Of a DNA stretch of 64,000 nucleotides, positions 20,026-31,146 are shown piece by piece. A program made the translations under genes and the position numbers. Position 1 is the stretch's first letter. Every line of letters starts with the position of its first letter. The notes under the pieces were generated by a model. That model searched no databases and was not told the DNA's origin. It saw only the letters and a program-made list of their open reading frames with translations. Source of the stretch: Hydrangea macrophylla (Eukaryota; Streptophyta; Magnoliopsida; Cornales; Hydrangeaceae); contig CM066987.1 in the NCBI GenBank assembly GCA_033977485.1, positions 54,028,533 through 54,092,532 of the forward strand, written 5' to 3'.

Positions 20026-20324
20026 ATTGTTGTATGGTTAATAAGAAAATGATGAGTAAAATAGGAAAGCAATAAGTTTAAAATTTTCAATGTTGTGAAT
20101 CATTTCCCTTCATTTATTCGAATATTATAATTGTATTTTAGAATTTTTTTTTTTTTTAGTAAAATTTAAGTACAAAGGAAAGCCCAAGGGAAAACATGAG
20201 GAATTGGTTTTCCTTCTCCTTTTCTTTTCCCTCACTAAATCCATGAACAAAACAAAGCCTAAGTGTGGAGAGAAGAGAAGGGATGTAGATAAAACATACG
20301 CACACATGCATACGAGTCGGGTTT
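20026..20324. other. AT-rich intergenic DNA
   Basis: Nothing recognised. Confidence 0.3.
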
Positions 20325-20756
20325 AGGTCTTACCTAGCAGAATACAGCCCGACGGATCGATATTCGGTGTTGTTACGAACCCGACAAGAAACCCCATGAA
20401 CTATTGTTCCTTTCTCGCTTCCATGTACTCTCTTATGCTTCGAGTTGGTCGTAGAAGACACTACTAGAGCAATCTCCATTGCATTCACGTGCTAAATCCC
20501 AAGGCTCTTGGTGATGGCCTAGAGAGAGAAAACGTGTAAGAGAGGGGAGGGAGAGAGAGAGAGAGGGCCGAACCCCCTTAGGTTTGTATTATGTAACCCC
20601 TATATGCATGTGCAATATACATATACATAGGCATACACATGTAGTTGCCCTATGACTCTCAAGCCTTACCTACTTAGGATTGCTTGATGCCTAAGCAAGG
20701 CCCATTAGACCCGGTCCAATGTTATGTGGGTGCACCATTGACCCACAATATTTTCT
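20325..20756 (-). mobile_element. Putative LTR of a minus-strand retrotransposon
   Basis: On the minus strand GGCGAGTAGGAGA, a polypurine-tract-like sequence, is followed by TGTAGAAAATATTG, an LTR-like start, at 20756. The sequence then runs into a CT-rich leader-like stretch (about 20520-20570) and ends near 20325. The right neighbour 20757-21420 would be internal 3' sequence of the same element, but I recognise no RNase H or integrase in it. Ends are approximate. Confidence 0.4.
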
Positions 20757-21420
20757 ACATCTCCTACTCGCCCACATAGGGCCTGTTACAAAACAATCTC
20801 TCGAAACAGAACTTTTCATCTCCTCATATAGGGATATAGAACGTGCAACCTTAGGAAAAGAAAGTACAGTGACAGGAGTGTAATGCCAAATCATCAGCAT
20901 AACCAGCAAGACGCATCACTTGGAAGCTTCTCTTGTATGCCTTAGACGGTTCAACCACACCGACCACAGCATTCTCAATCCCTCGGTGAAAAGAATTGTT
21001 GCACCACCTCAATGTAATGTACTCATGAAATATCAGTAACAAAATACAATTGTCATAAGCATGCTAATGAGTCACAAAACATGGTGTTATTGAATGGTCT
21101 TCCCTGAGCCCATATGTCAATCCGACTAACACACCCCATAGAACGGAATCTTCTCTTCATCCTAGGATAGCATGCTAAAGTAGCTGTCATCAAGCGTCCT
21201 CTTCATGACATAGTCTCAAGTCGTGAAGGCAACCAGTTTGTAGGATAACCAATGTCTTAGATATGCTCCGTGGCTTACACAGCAATGAAGAGGAATCCAT
21301 TCAATGCTCCATAGTTGATCGCAAAAGTACATACAGTATGTAATGTATGCTATGGTATTCTTCCATAAAAATGGGCATGAGCTCGCCTAACAAGAATCTC
21401 GCCTGGGCAGGCGAGCTATT
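20757..21420 (-). other. Probable retroelement internal fragment, unclassified
   Basis: Short minus-strand frames (for example 20851-21042) with no known domain. At the right end AGCTCGCCT (21380-21388) and AGGCGAGCT (21409-21417) form a hairpin, with a smaller GCCTGGGCAGGC palindrome inside. Confidence 0.35.
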
Positions 21421-21422
21421 CG

Positions 21423-24400
21423 TTGATAGTTGGTTTTGGAAAGTTCTATACGTTTTTGGATTCCTTAATGAATAATGAATTCTGCAAAAGAGACAAACAA
21501 GCCCAAACAGATACATCTGAGGCTTTGATGATAAGGGGTAGATCGGAGAGCAGAAAGCAAGGAAAGGGCCGAAGTAAATCTCGTTCCAAATCGAGAGGAG
21601 CGTTTGTCAATGGAAGAAGAATTCTGGCAAAGGATGAGTGTACTTTTTGTAGAGAATTGGGTCATTGGAATAAGGATTGTTTGAGGTTGAAAAACAAAGA
21701 GAAGACTAATGCAAACGTGATCTAAGTTGAAGATGATGAGTCAAATTTTGTTTTGGCTACCACACTGAGTACTTGTAGTGGTGAGTGCATTCTTGATTCG
21801 GCATGTTCTTATCACATGTACCCTAATAAGGATTATTTTACTACATTGGATCTAATGAGTAGTGGAATAATCCTTATGGGGAATGATCATGCGTGTGAGA
21901 AGAAGGGTGTTCGAGTAGTCAAGTTGAAGCTGTATGATGGAACCACAAGGGATTTGTCAAACGTGTGGTATGTGCCTAATTTGAAGAAGAATCTGATTCT
22001 TTGGATGTTTTGGAATCTAACAGTTTCAAGGTATCAATGGAAGCCAGAGCATAGAAGGTGACACATGGTGCTATAATTGTCATAAAGGGCCTTATAAGGG
22101 ATAATTTCTATTACTTGCAAGGGAAGACCATTGTAGGTAGAGCAGCCACCATTGAAACTGCTATTGATACGACTAAGCTATGGCACATAAGGCTTGGTCA
22201 TGCAGGAGAGAAGGCCATGCAAGGCCTAGTGAAGCAGGGGTTGTTGAAAGGTGCCAAGACTTGCAAGTTAGACTTTTGTGAGCATTGTGTAATAGGAAAG
22301 CAAACCAGAGTGAAGTTTAGCACGACCGTCCACCAAAAGAAGGGATATTTGACTATGTGTATACAGATGTTTGTGGTCCCACGAAGACTACATCATTGGG
22401 TGGATGGCATTGGTTTGTGACATTTGTAGATGACTAGTCAAGAAGACTTTGGGTTTACATGATGAATCACAAGGATGAGATACTTGAAGTTTTCTTGACT
22501 TGGAAGAAGATGATTGAGGTCCAAATGGGCAAGAAGATAAAGGTGTTGAGATCCAACAATGGCGGAGAATAAAAATCGGATCCATTCCTAAAGTTATGCA
22601 AAAAAGAAAGGATAACGAGGCATTTTACCATTAGAAAGACTCCACATCAAAATGGTGTAGCGAAAAGAATGAATAGATCTTTTCTAGAGAAGGTGAGATG
22701 CATGTTGTCTAATGCCGGTTTGACGAAGAAATTTTGGGCAACAACTGTTACTTATGCGGGTCATCTTCCTGCGATTGGGGGTAAGACACCCATTAAGGTA
22801 TGGACTGGTAAACCTGCTAATGATTATGATTCTTTATGAATATTTGGTTACCCTGCTTTCTTTCATGTTACGGAAGATAGCAAACTTGACCCAAGGGTAA
22901 AGGAAGTGGTTTTTCTGGGCTTCAGTAGTGGAGTGAAGGGGTTTAGACTTTGGTGTCCATCTTTGAGAAGGATGGTTCTTCGCAACGATGTTACCTTGAA
23001 TGAAGGTAAATTGATTACCAATGGGAAGGAGAATCAGTCAAGTGAAGAGGACAGAGATGGTAGTATTGTACAGCAGGTGAAGTATAATCCAGCTGGTTCT
23101 AGTTCACAAGACACTCTTTCAAGAGATGAAGAAGAAGGGGACATTGATGATGAAGATGAGGTGGAGACTTCTCTACAAAACCCTCCATCAAAGAATGAAA
23201 CAATTGCAACTAGTAGACTAAGAAGAGAGATAAAGAAGCTGGTTCAGTTTGTGGATATGGTTGCTTATGCCCTACTAATTGTTGAAGAAGAAATTCCCTC
23301 CACATACAAAGAGGTTGTGCGTAGTTCAGAAAAGGTGGAGTGGAACAAGGCCATGGGTGAAGAGATGGACTCTTTCCATAAGAATGAATCATGGGAGCTC
23401 GTTGAGTTACCAAAGGAAAAGAAAGCAATTGGGTATAAATGGGCATATGCAAAGAAAACAAGTGCTCATGAGAAGAACAATATGAAATTCAAGGCTAGGT
23501 TGGTTGCAAAGGGGTATGATTAAAAAGAAGGTATTGACTACAATAAGGTGTTCTCACCGGTTGTGAAGCATTCCTCTATTCGCGTTTTACTAGCTTTGGT
23601 TGCACAATTTGATTTGGAGTTGGCACAACTCGATGTGAAAACCATTTTTCTACATGTGGATTTAGATGAGAAAATCTATATGACATAACCGGATGGGTTC
23701 AAGGCTACTGGCAAGGAGGATATGGTATGCAAGTTGCAAAGGTCCCTATATGGTTTGAAGCAATCTCTGAGGCAATGGTATTTGCGATTCGACAAGTTCA
23801 TGAAGGTACAAAAGTTTACTAGAAGTCAATTTGATCATTGTGTGTACTTTTGTAAACTACATGATGGAGCCTTCATTTACTTACTCTTATATGTGGATGA
23901 TATGTTGATTGCATCTAAGAGTGTTGGGGAGATTGTTAAGTTGAAGGCCCAATTGAACAGTGAATTTGAGATGAAGGATCTTGGTAAGGCAAGAAGATTT
24001 TGGCATGGAGATTACTCGAGACAAAGCTACTAGAATTGTATGGTTGACACAAAAGCAGTATTTGAAGAATGTGTTGCAACGTTTTGGTATTGAAGAGAAC
24101 ACAAAACCGATTATTACACCATTGGCTTCCCACTTCAAGTTAAGCGAGAAGTTGTCTCCGAGTATCGAAGAAGATAAGAGGTATATGGCCCAAGTGCCAT
24201 ATGCAAGTTTAGTTGGAAGCCTCATGTACGCTATGGTATGTACCAAACCTGATATTTCTCAAGCTGTTAGTATGGTTAGTTGTTATATGCATGATCTATG
24301 GAATTAGCAGCATTGGGAAGCTGCAAAATGGGTGTTGAGGTATATTAAGGGTACAGAGGATGAGGAGTTGAGATTTGAAATAATGAAGATGTTGAAAGAT

Positions 24401-24838
24401 CTCTCTTGGGAAACGTGGATTTAGACTATGCAGGTGATTTGGATAAGAGACGGTCTACTATTGGGTATTTGTTTACTATGGCTAGTGGTTTAGCCAGTTG
24501 GAGGTCGACATTGCAATCCACGGTAGTGTTGTCTACCACGGAAGCTGAATACATGGCAGTCGCAGAGGCCGTGAAGGAGGCTATTTGGTTACATGGTTTA
24601 GTTGAAGACTTGGGGATTCATTGGGAGAAGGTGGATGTATTTTGCGATGGTCAAAGTGCCATACATTTAACAAAGAACCAAGTTCATCATGCTAGGACCA
24701 AGCATATTGATGTCCGTTTTCATTTTGTACGAGAGATCATTAATGAAGGGAGTATTTTACTCTAAAAGATTGGAATGCTTGACAATCCTGTGGATATTTT
24801 AACCAAGGTGGTGAGTGGGGTCAAGTATCAACATTGTT
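21423..24838 (+). pseudogene. Ty1/Copia gag-pol remnant (Tnt1/Tork-like)
   Basis: Domains occur in Copia order but in many broken frames. A CCHC zinc knuckle (CTFCRELGHWNKDC) lies at about 21640. The protease comes next, with ILDSACSYHM in place of the usual DSG/DTG, at about 21790. The GAG-pre-integrase follows (LWHIRLGHAGEKAM ... CEHCVIGKQ) at about 22180-22310. Integrase pieces run to 22850 with several stops. Reverse transcriptase (YKARLVAKGY-like, MKDLG, LYVDDMLIAS) lies at 23330-24000. RNase H ([26 protein letters not shown]) lies at 24406-24765. Stops at 21723, 22433, 23521 and 24767 and several frameshifts make it non-functional. Most of gag and the 5' LTR are missing. Confidence 0.9.
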
Positions 24839-25053
24839 TGAACTTGGCCATTATTGTGCACACTTAAATGTATGTGTTGCCCGGAGCAAGGAGATTGTTG
24901 TTTTGGATTAGCATGGTGTTCATGCTATGTTAGAGATGGTGGTGATGTCGGATTTGATCGGAAAAGCTTGTAGCCTACAAATTTTCGCCAAGGTGGAGAT
25001 TGTTGGAATAGTAGCTTAATTTGGAAGAAGGAATCATTGGAAGTTAATGTCTC
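24839..25053 (+). mobile_element. Copia 3' untranslated region, polypurine tract and start of 3' LTR
   Basis: GCCAAGGTGGAGAT at about 24987-25000 is a typical Copia polypurine tract. TGTTGGAATAG at 25001 begins the 3' LTR. Only 53 bases of LTR are seen before the 3.9 kb element at 25054 interrupts it; the LTR resumes after 28965. Confidence 0.7.
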
Positions 25054-25376
25054 TGTCACGCCCCGGAGTAGCAAAAAATAGGGAAAATTTAAAATTTCCT
25101 TTCTGGACCCGTAGGGAATGACGAGTTACATAAAACTGACCTGTCTGTGTAATGTACTAACATAATATATATCAAAGTAAGGAATTTTGAAAGCGTCTAA
25201 TGGTATTCATGGGGGAACTTAAAGTGTTTTGCTACATAAGCTATTATAGAAGTTCCAAATGAAAACCACAAAAGATAGGTTTGGGCGATCAACGCCACTT
25301 AAATTATTACATCAACCAAAAGATAGTTTAAAACATAAAAGAAGTCTTGATACGAAAATAGGCCAGAGTCCTCCTT

Positions 25377-25595
25377 CTAATTGGCAAACCCGTAGCCTTC
25401 GTTATCAAATTCTTCCTGATAGTCTGCCTCAGGATCACCTTCCTGATAGTTCCCATCCTGAGGATAGTGATATGCATCTTCAGGGTTATCTTGATAGTCC
25501 TCCTCATTATAACCTAGACGTAAAATGTCCAGGGCAGGGAAGGAGCCGTTAGCTTTTGAAGCTAAGTGAAATCGTCTTAACCGATCACTCCTAAT
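25377..25595 (-). CDS. Conserved Tyr/Asp/Glu-rich open frame in solo-LTR copy 1
   Basis: About 72 codons open to the stop at 25377. They begin near RSDRLRR and pass through SKANGSFPALD into an acidic, Tyr-rich tail (GYNEEDYQDN, DYQEE, NEGYGFAN). The same frame is open in copy 2 with about ten substitutions and no indel, and a related acidic Tyr-rich tail ends the frame in copy 3. No ATG is shared, and CACTTAG just upstream could be a splice acceptor, so it may be a terminal exon. No known domain is recognised. It could also be a non-coding repeat that happens to stay open. Confidence 0.35.
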   Translation of the reverse strand: MRSDRLRRFHLASKANGSFPALDILRLGYNEEDYQDNPEDAYHYPQDGNYQEGDPEADYQEEFDNEGYGFAN

Positions 25596-25784
25596 ACATT
25601 TAAGGATATGTAGGTACAACAGTATCTTGAAACAATATAAATGAGCATAGGACATGGTAGTATGACGACACAATGCAGTATCGATATATTCGACTTTTAC
25701 TCAACCATGGACACCACAACTGACTCATGTGACTTGTTACATTACCAGTGTAACGCCATTGGCTTAGAGTAGAATGATTACGTT

Positions 25785-26074
25785 GCTATCGTCGCCTAGC
25801 AGGGCCCTATAGCAAATTTTGGTTTTTAAAAGAGTGTAATCATTGGACTCTTAGGTCCTCGTGACCTTGCCGGGAGAATAGAATAGTTACAGCGCTATCG
25901 TCGCCTAGCAGGGCCCTATAGCATTAGAAAGGTAACTATTGTATTCAAAATCAGATGGATACTTTGCTATCGTCGCCTAGCAGGGCCCTATAGCGTATCA
26001 ACCATCAATTCATACATAACTTCAATGATTTCAATGGAAACTCTGGCTATCGTCGCCTAACAGGGCTCTATAGC
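25785..26074. repeat. Four spaced copies of a 29-base hairpin unit
   Basis: Units at 25785-25813, 25894-25922, 25965-25993 and 26046-26074 start GCTATCGTCGCCTA and end GGGCYCTATAGC, so the ends GCTAT/ATAGC pair. Spacing is 70-110 bases. The same four units lie in copy 2. Confidence 0.9.
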
Positions 26075-28305
26075 AGTTTCATCGTTGTTCCCATTTACTT
26101 GACTGTACCACTCGGACCACTGCGGTTCATTCAATATGCATGATAATATGACTGGGTTAGTCCCCGTGACTGACCATGCAGATGTCAACCTTGACATTAT
26201 GACTCGACCATGTTCTTATGAATGTTCATGTGACTGTATAAACTGAAAATCATGATAAACAAAAATATCAACGAATATTAACTAAACATGGAGTATAGTT
26301 AGCTAACATGCGTTCATCACATAAGTAGGAATTTCAACATTTACATAAATCGTACTTAACAACTTTGTCCACGCGGGACGTACTGGGTACACATATAATT
26401 CACAAGAATAATTCTATAATATACCAAGTGAGTTAGGACGACTCACCTCGATGCGAATGCGTAGAAACGAGTGTAGCGGTGGTTCCTACAAAGTATATAA
26501 ATTCATAGAATGTTGATTAATAAACGTATTAAAATTAAGGGCATAATGGTGATTGTGTCGGGTGGGTTCCTAAACCTCAATAAGATGATCTAGACATCAT
26601 TCGGAGTCCAACGCCATTGACTAGACTCAAATCGGAGTCTGTCGCATAAAAGGCTGGATTTTCTATACTAGTTTGGGCCCTAAAGATAAGCTATATTTTT
26701 TACCGTATCGAAATGTCACCAAACTTTAAGGGAATGTTCTAGGCATTATTCTAAGACTTTGGAAACTGACCGCGTATTTTTTTGAGCTACGGTTTATTTA
26801 TTATGAATTTCTGAAGTTTAAATCGTCTAATAATAGACTGCGGGGTCCCATAATTATAAAATATATTTTAGGGAGACATTTGACCCTTATAAATATTTCT
26901 ATTAAATACTAGGCGTAAAAATAGACTAGTGGTATTTTTCTCATGATTTTCGGGGCTAGTTTGGTGTTTTAAATAATTAAAATACATCCAAATCGGGCTT
27001 TTAATAATAATTAATAATTAATAATTATTAGAAATACTAAAGCTTGGGTTTTATAAATAATAATTTACAAAATAAAAGCATTAGGCCTTAGGAAAATTAA
27101 GTATAATTTTCCTATATTTTAAAAATAGCCATTGGGTATTTAATACATAGTTATCTTAATTTAAAACTATCACTTATTATTTATTTAAACTAATAAATAA
27201 TAAGTATACTATATAAGAATAATTCATAATTTCATAATATAAGAATATTATCAAAAATAACATTTCAAATTATTAAAATATGATTTATAGTTTTTTTGAA
27301 ACTATTTTTAGATATTTAAAACTATTTTTGAAATAATTTAAACTCTTTAAAATCATTTATAACTAATTATAATTGTTTATCAATACATAATAAATAATAA
27401 TTAATACATATAATATTAATTTGAATTAACAGAATTAATAAAACATTAATTAAACTTAAAAATGGATTATAAATCCTAAATCAGGATTAACAAACTAATT
27501 AATTATTAAAAACAGATTAATTAAACCTTAATTAAGATTAACAGATTAATTAATAATATAAAACAATTAATTATAAATAAAAGCAAAGACCCGCGGGTCA
27601 ACCCAGATCCGAACCCGTACCCACGGGTTACCCATTAACACTCTATAGTTGATCCAACTTAAAAGATCCGAACCTGACCCATTTTGATTTGATATAATCC
27701 GAACGCACAACCGTTTAAACTAACAACTAAACCCACCCATTAGTGAACCCGACCCGACTCAGCGGGTTAACGATATAACCCGGACCCTAAACGGGTCGTG
27801 TCTTCTCCGGCGAGCCCGTTTTGGCCGGAAAACTTCAAATGTTCATGTCTCCTTCGTTTTTCCATGAAAATCGATGAAACCAACGCCGTTAGGTTCGGTT
27901 TGGGCTCCCCTATAACATACTATAAGCTGAGAACCTAGTTCATTCGTTTAGGGTTCCTATGAGAGGATTATTCTTTTTCGGTTTTGAAAGAATAATGCCA
28001 TGCATGGGCTACCAAACGTGTCCCTAATCAAACGCTGCTCTAAGGGGGGCCTCCTGAGATCATAAGGGTCTGTTTGGTATGGTTTTTAGGGACTGAAGTT
28101 GAGTTTGAAATTTTAAGCTTCACGTGAAGCTTTAATGGTGATATCGGGGTTGACAGAGAGCTTATGCTCTGTTTGGTTCATGTATGGGGTCTCTGTGTGT
28201 GCGCGAGGGTATGAGAGGCATACAGAATTGAACTAGATGGGGGTGGGGTTTACCTATTTCGGTCTCTTCTTCTCTTTCTCTTCTCTTTCCTGCGAGCCTC
28301 TTCTC

Positions 28306-28306
28306 T

Positions 28307-28351
<45 letters not shown>
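28306..28351. repeat. (CT)n microsatellite in solo-LTR copy 1
   Basis: About 23 CT units. On the minus strand this is a GA-rich stretch just downstream of the TATA-like sequence. Confidence 0.9.
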
Positions 28352-28355
<4 letters not shown>

Positions 28356-28960
28356 TCCAGCGAGTGAGTGTGTGTGGGAGTGAGGCAGTGTGTGTGTGGG
28401 TTTGGTTGTTTTTCTTCCAACTCTCGGTTGCTCACTCTCAACTCTCAAATCTCATATATAAACACAACACATACCTACATACATATCTATACAGATCTTA
28501 CAATCTGTGGGATTGATAGGGGGGAAGAAATGCGATTGATTGAGAGATTGAGAGGGGTGATTTGAATGGGATTTTAGGGAGAAGGGAAATGACCGGCGTT
28601 TTGGGTGGTGGAGGGGTGTATCCGGCGGGCAAGGGAGAGGTGTTTGGGTAATGTAAGTATCCAATGGGTTTAGATAGGTTTGAGCAAGTACATTGCCAAT
28701 TTAGGAAAGATTCCCATTGTACCCACTTTTCTATATAAGTATAGTTGAGTCGTCGCTAGGATACGTGTTACGCAGTCTAATATCGATACAGATTTTACGG
28801 ATTCGCGTGCCGAGTCAGTCCGAGGTTGAAACTTACAGTCTGAGTTATTAGATATGTATACGTATTCAGGTTCTAGAATTAAGAACTTAAAATACTGGAA
28901 TTAATACAAACGAAATACGGGGACCCATTTCATTATTTACAGGAATTTGCGGGTATTACA

Positions 28961-29540
28961 GTCTCTCCGACGGTCCTCCCGGGCGAGCCCCACTGACGAC
29001 GTCCTACTGACGCGTTTTCTTATCAACACCCAAGTGTAGGTGATCATACAAGTAATAAAGTTCTGGTAAGACCAGGTCGAACCCACAGGGAACAGAAATA
29101 AAACATTTATAAGGATATGAGATAATTATTTTGTCCCTAAAAAGAAAACAAAAGATGATGGATTTTGTGGCTTTTCCTAAACTACTAGTTCTTAGTTTTT
29201 TTGGAGTAAAACTAATTAAAAGGCTTACGGAGTATTTTTTAGTAGTTTACGGTAAAGATTTTAACAGTACAAAATAAACTAACTAAGATACTAGTATGAA
29301 AACAAAGGAAAAGAAATAAAAGCTAGATTTACATAAAATGAACTTGTTAGATTTTATTATAGCGAAAGATAGAAATAATACAAATATTTAATCTAAGTTA
29401 TCTAAAAGCAAGAAATATTAATTAACTTGGGAGAATGATTTAAAGGGATTGGGAATATGCAAATCCACACTAAATCACACAACTTTTGTACTTGTGCAAA
29501 GGATTTGGCATTTCTAAACAAAGTGATTCTTTATTTGAAA
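28961..29540. repeat. Dispersed repeat, copy 1 (related to 38470-38985)
   Basis: After the TSD and a short GC-rich stretch, the sequence from TTTTCTTATCAACACCCAAG to ACTAAATCACACAACTTTTG matches 38478-38970. Shared words include AAGTGTAGGTGATC, AAGTTCTGGTAA, TTTTGTCCCT, AGTAGTTTAC and AAAAGCTAGATTTAC. It looks like an LTR-retrotransposon LTR, class unknown. Non-coding. Confidence 0.6.
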
Positions 29541-29611
29541 ATAAACTTATACTAGTTGAAGTCATATCAAGTGTGTCAGGTTTGATATGAAAGTTTAAAG
29601 AAAAATAAAGA

Positions 29612-29712
29612 GGCAATTGGGCAATAGCCAGGTTCGAACCGTGACTCGCCGCGGACGTGGGTTATTCGACGCCCAGTCCCCACTACTCTACCACTACACA
29701 ATTGCATGTCCA
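29612..29712 (-). repeat. tRNA-like sequence with pol III boxes (SINE-head candidate)
   Basis: The minus strand has TAGTGGTAGAGTAG (A-box-like) at about 29685-29698 and GGTTCGAACC (perfect B-box) at 29631-29640, about 60 bases apart. A true tRNA is unlikely because the T-arm stem around TTCGAAC does not pair and no clean cloverleaf forms. A tRNA-derived SINE head or an accidental match is possible. Confidence 0.35.
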
Positions 29713-30131
29713 TTAATGGATAGAAATATATTTGTACACATACTTGAAATATAAACTTTATTAAATAAATTGTTTGTGTATGCTAGGTATTTTTTTATGA
29801 CAAAAGGCATAGTTTGACAATTCACATAATTAAATTCTTATTTCAAACATGTAATCTTTAAAGTCTAATATGGCCATAGTCTATAAATATATTAAATACT
29901 CATAAACTATAGATATTTTTGGCCATAAATAGAAAAACAACCCATCTAGATAAATTTTCTCATTTAAGATTAGTGCACAGAAGCTGTGGTGATATGTACA
30001 AAATATCAGGTCAAATCCAAACCGCCACATCAGTTTGGAGATGCCGATTCATCCGGAAAGGGCGCCTACCATTCAGCCATCTAGGGCTGCTCGGTCCAGA
30101 CCATTCGGTCTAGACCATAGCTCGGGCATAC
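29713..30131 (+). other. AT-rich DNA leading into a Gypsy LTR fragment
   Basis: The last 150 bases (from about 29980, with GTTTGGAGATGCCGATTCATC) are GC-richer and continue, across the solo LTR, into 34023. They are therefore part of the Gypsy LTR split by that insertion. The start of the LTR is not resolved. Confidence 0.35.
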
Positions 30132-30457
30132 TGTCACGCCCCGGAGTAGCCAAAAATAGGGAAAATTTAAAATTTCCTTTCTGGACCCGTAGGGAATGAC
30201 GAGTTACATAAAACTGACCTGTCCATGCAACATACTAACAACATATATATATATCAGAGTAAGGAATTTGCAAAAGCGTCTAATGGTATTCATGGGGGAA
30301 CTTAGAATATTTTGCTACTTAGGCTATTACAGAAGTTCCAAATGAAAACCACAAAAGATAAGTTTGGGCGATTTACGCCACTTAAATATTACATCAACCA
30401 AAATATATTTAAAACGTAATAGAAGTCTTAATGCGGAAATAGGCCAGGGTCCTCTTT

Positions 30458-30676
30458 CTAACTGGCAAACCCATAACCTTCGTTATCAGGCTCTTCCTGA
30501 TAGTCTGCCTCAGGATCACCTTCCTGATAATTCCCATTCTGAGGATAGTGATATTCATCTTCATTGTTATCTTGATAGTTCTCTTCATTATAACCTAGAC
30601 GTAAAAAGTCCAGGGCAGGGAAGGAGCCGTTAGCTTTTGAAGCTAAGTGAGAACGTCTTAACCGATCACTCCTAAT
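30458..30676 (-). CDS. Conserved Tyr/Asp/Glu-rich open frame in solo-LTR copy 2
   Basis: Counterpart of 25377-25595, with the same length to the stop (NEGYGFAS) and the same SKANGSFPALD, LRLGYNEE and GDPEADYQEE blocks. Changes relative to copy 1 are single substitutions only. Its function is unknown, and it has no clear start codon of its own. Confidence 0.35.
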   Translation of the reverse strand: MRSDRLRRSHLASKANGSFPALDFLRLGYNEENYQDNNEDEYHYPQNGNYQEGDPEADYQEEPDNEGYGFAS

Positions 30677-30863
30677 ACAGATAAGGATATACAAGTACAA
30701 CATATCTTGAAACAACATTAATGAGCATATAACATGTAGAATGATGACATAATGCATTATCGATATATTCGACTTTAACTCGACCGTGCACACCACAACC
30801 GACTCATGTGACTTGTTACATTACCAGTGTAACGCCGTTAGCTCAGAGTAGAATGATTACATT

Positions 30864-31146
30864 GCTATCGTCGCCTAGCATGGCCCTATAGCAAATTTTG
30901 GTTTTAAAAGAGTGTAATCATTGGACTCTTAGGTCCTCGTGACCTTGCCGGGAGAATAGAATAGTTACAGCGCTATCGTCGCCTAGCAGGGCCCTATAGC
31001 ATTTGAAAGGTAACTATTGTATTCTGATGGATACATTGCTATCGTCGCCTAACAGGGCCCTATAGCGTATCAATCATCAATTCATGCATTACTTCAATGA
31101 TTTCAATGGAAACTCTGGCTATCGTCGCCTAGCAGGGCCCTATAGC
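30864..31146. repeat. Four spaced hairpin units in solo-LTR copy 2
   Basis: Units at 30864-30892, 30972-31000, 31038-31066 and 31118-31146, with the same GCTAT/ATAGC ends as in copy 1. Confidence 0.9.

Larger units (their letters stand above)
25054..28960 (-). mobile_element. Solo-LTR-like element, copy 1 (3.9 kb, TSD GTCTC)
   Basis: On the plus strand it runs from TGTCACGCCCCGGAGTAG to GCGGGTATTACA and is flanked by GTCTC (25049-25053 and 28961-28965), an exact 5-bp target duplication. TG/CA ends plus a 5-bp TSD fit a solo LTR. No gag or pol is present. Read on the minus strand it starts TGTAATACCCGC, with a TATA-like TTTATATATGAG at about 28450-28460 followed by a GA-rich leader; this start and length recall LTRs of Tekay/Del chromoviruses, an inference from memory. 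Over its length it is closely similar to 30132-34022 and distantly similar to 41850-44090. It interrupts the 3' LTR of the Copia remnant. Confidence 0.85.

Noticed and set aside
25259..25552. 97-residue plus-strand frame in solo-LTR copy 1
   Set aside because: Mirror of the Tyr/Asp/Glu-rich minus-strand frame; composition follows from the complementary codons.
28250..28448. Arg/Glu-rich minus-strand frames
   Set aside because: Low-complexity translation of a (CT)n tract in the solo LTR.
29612..29712. A genuine tRNA gene
   Set aside because: Pol III boxes are present, but the T stem does not pair and no proper acceptor/D/anticodon arms form.
30364..30633. 89-residue plus-strand frame in solo-LTR copy 2
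   Set aside because: Same mirror effect as in copy 1.
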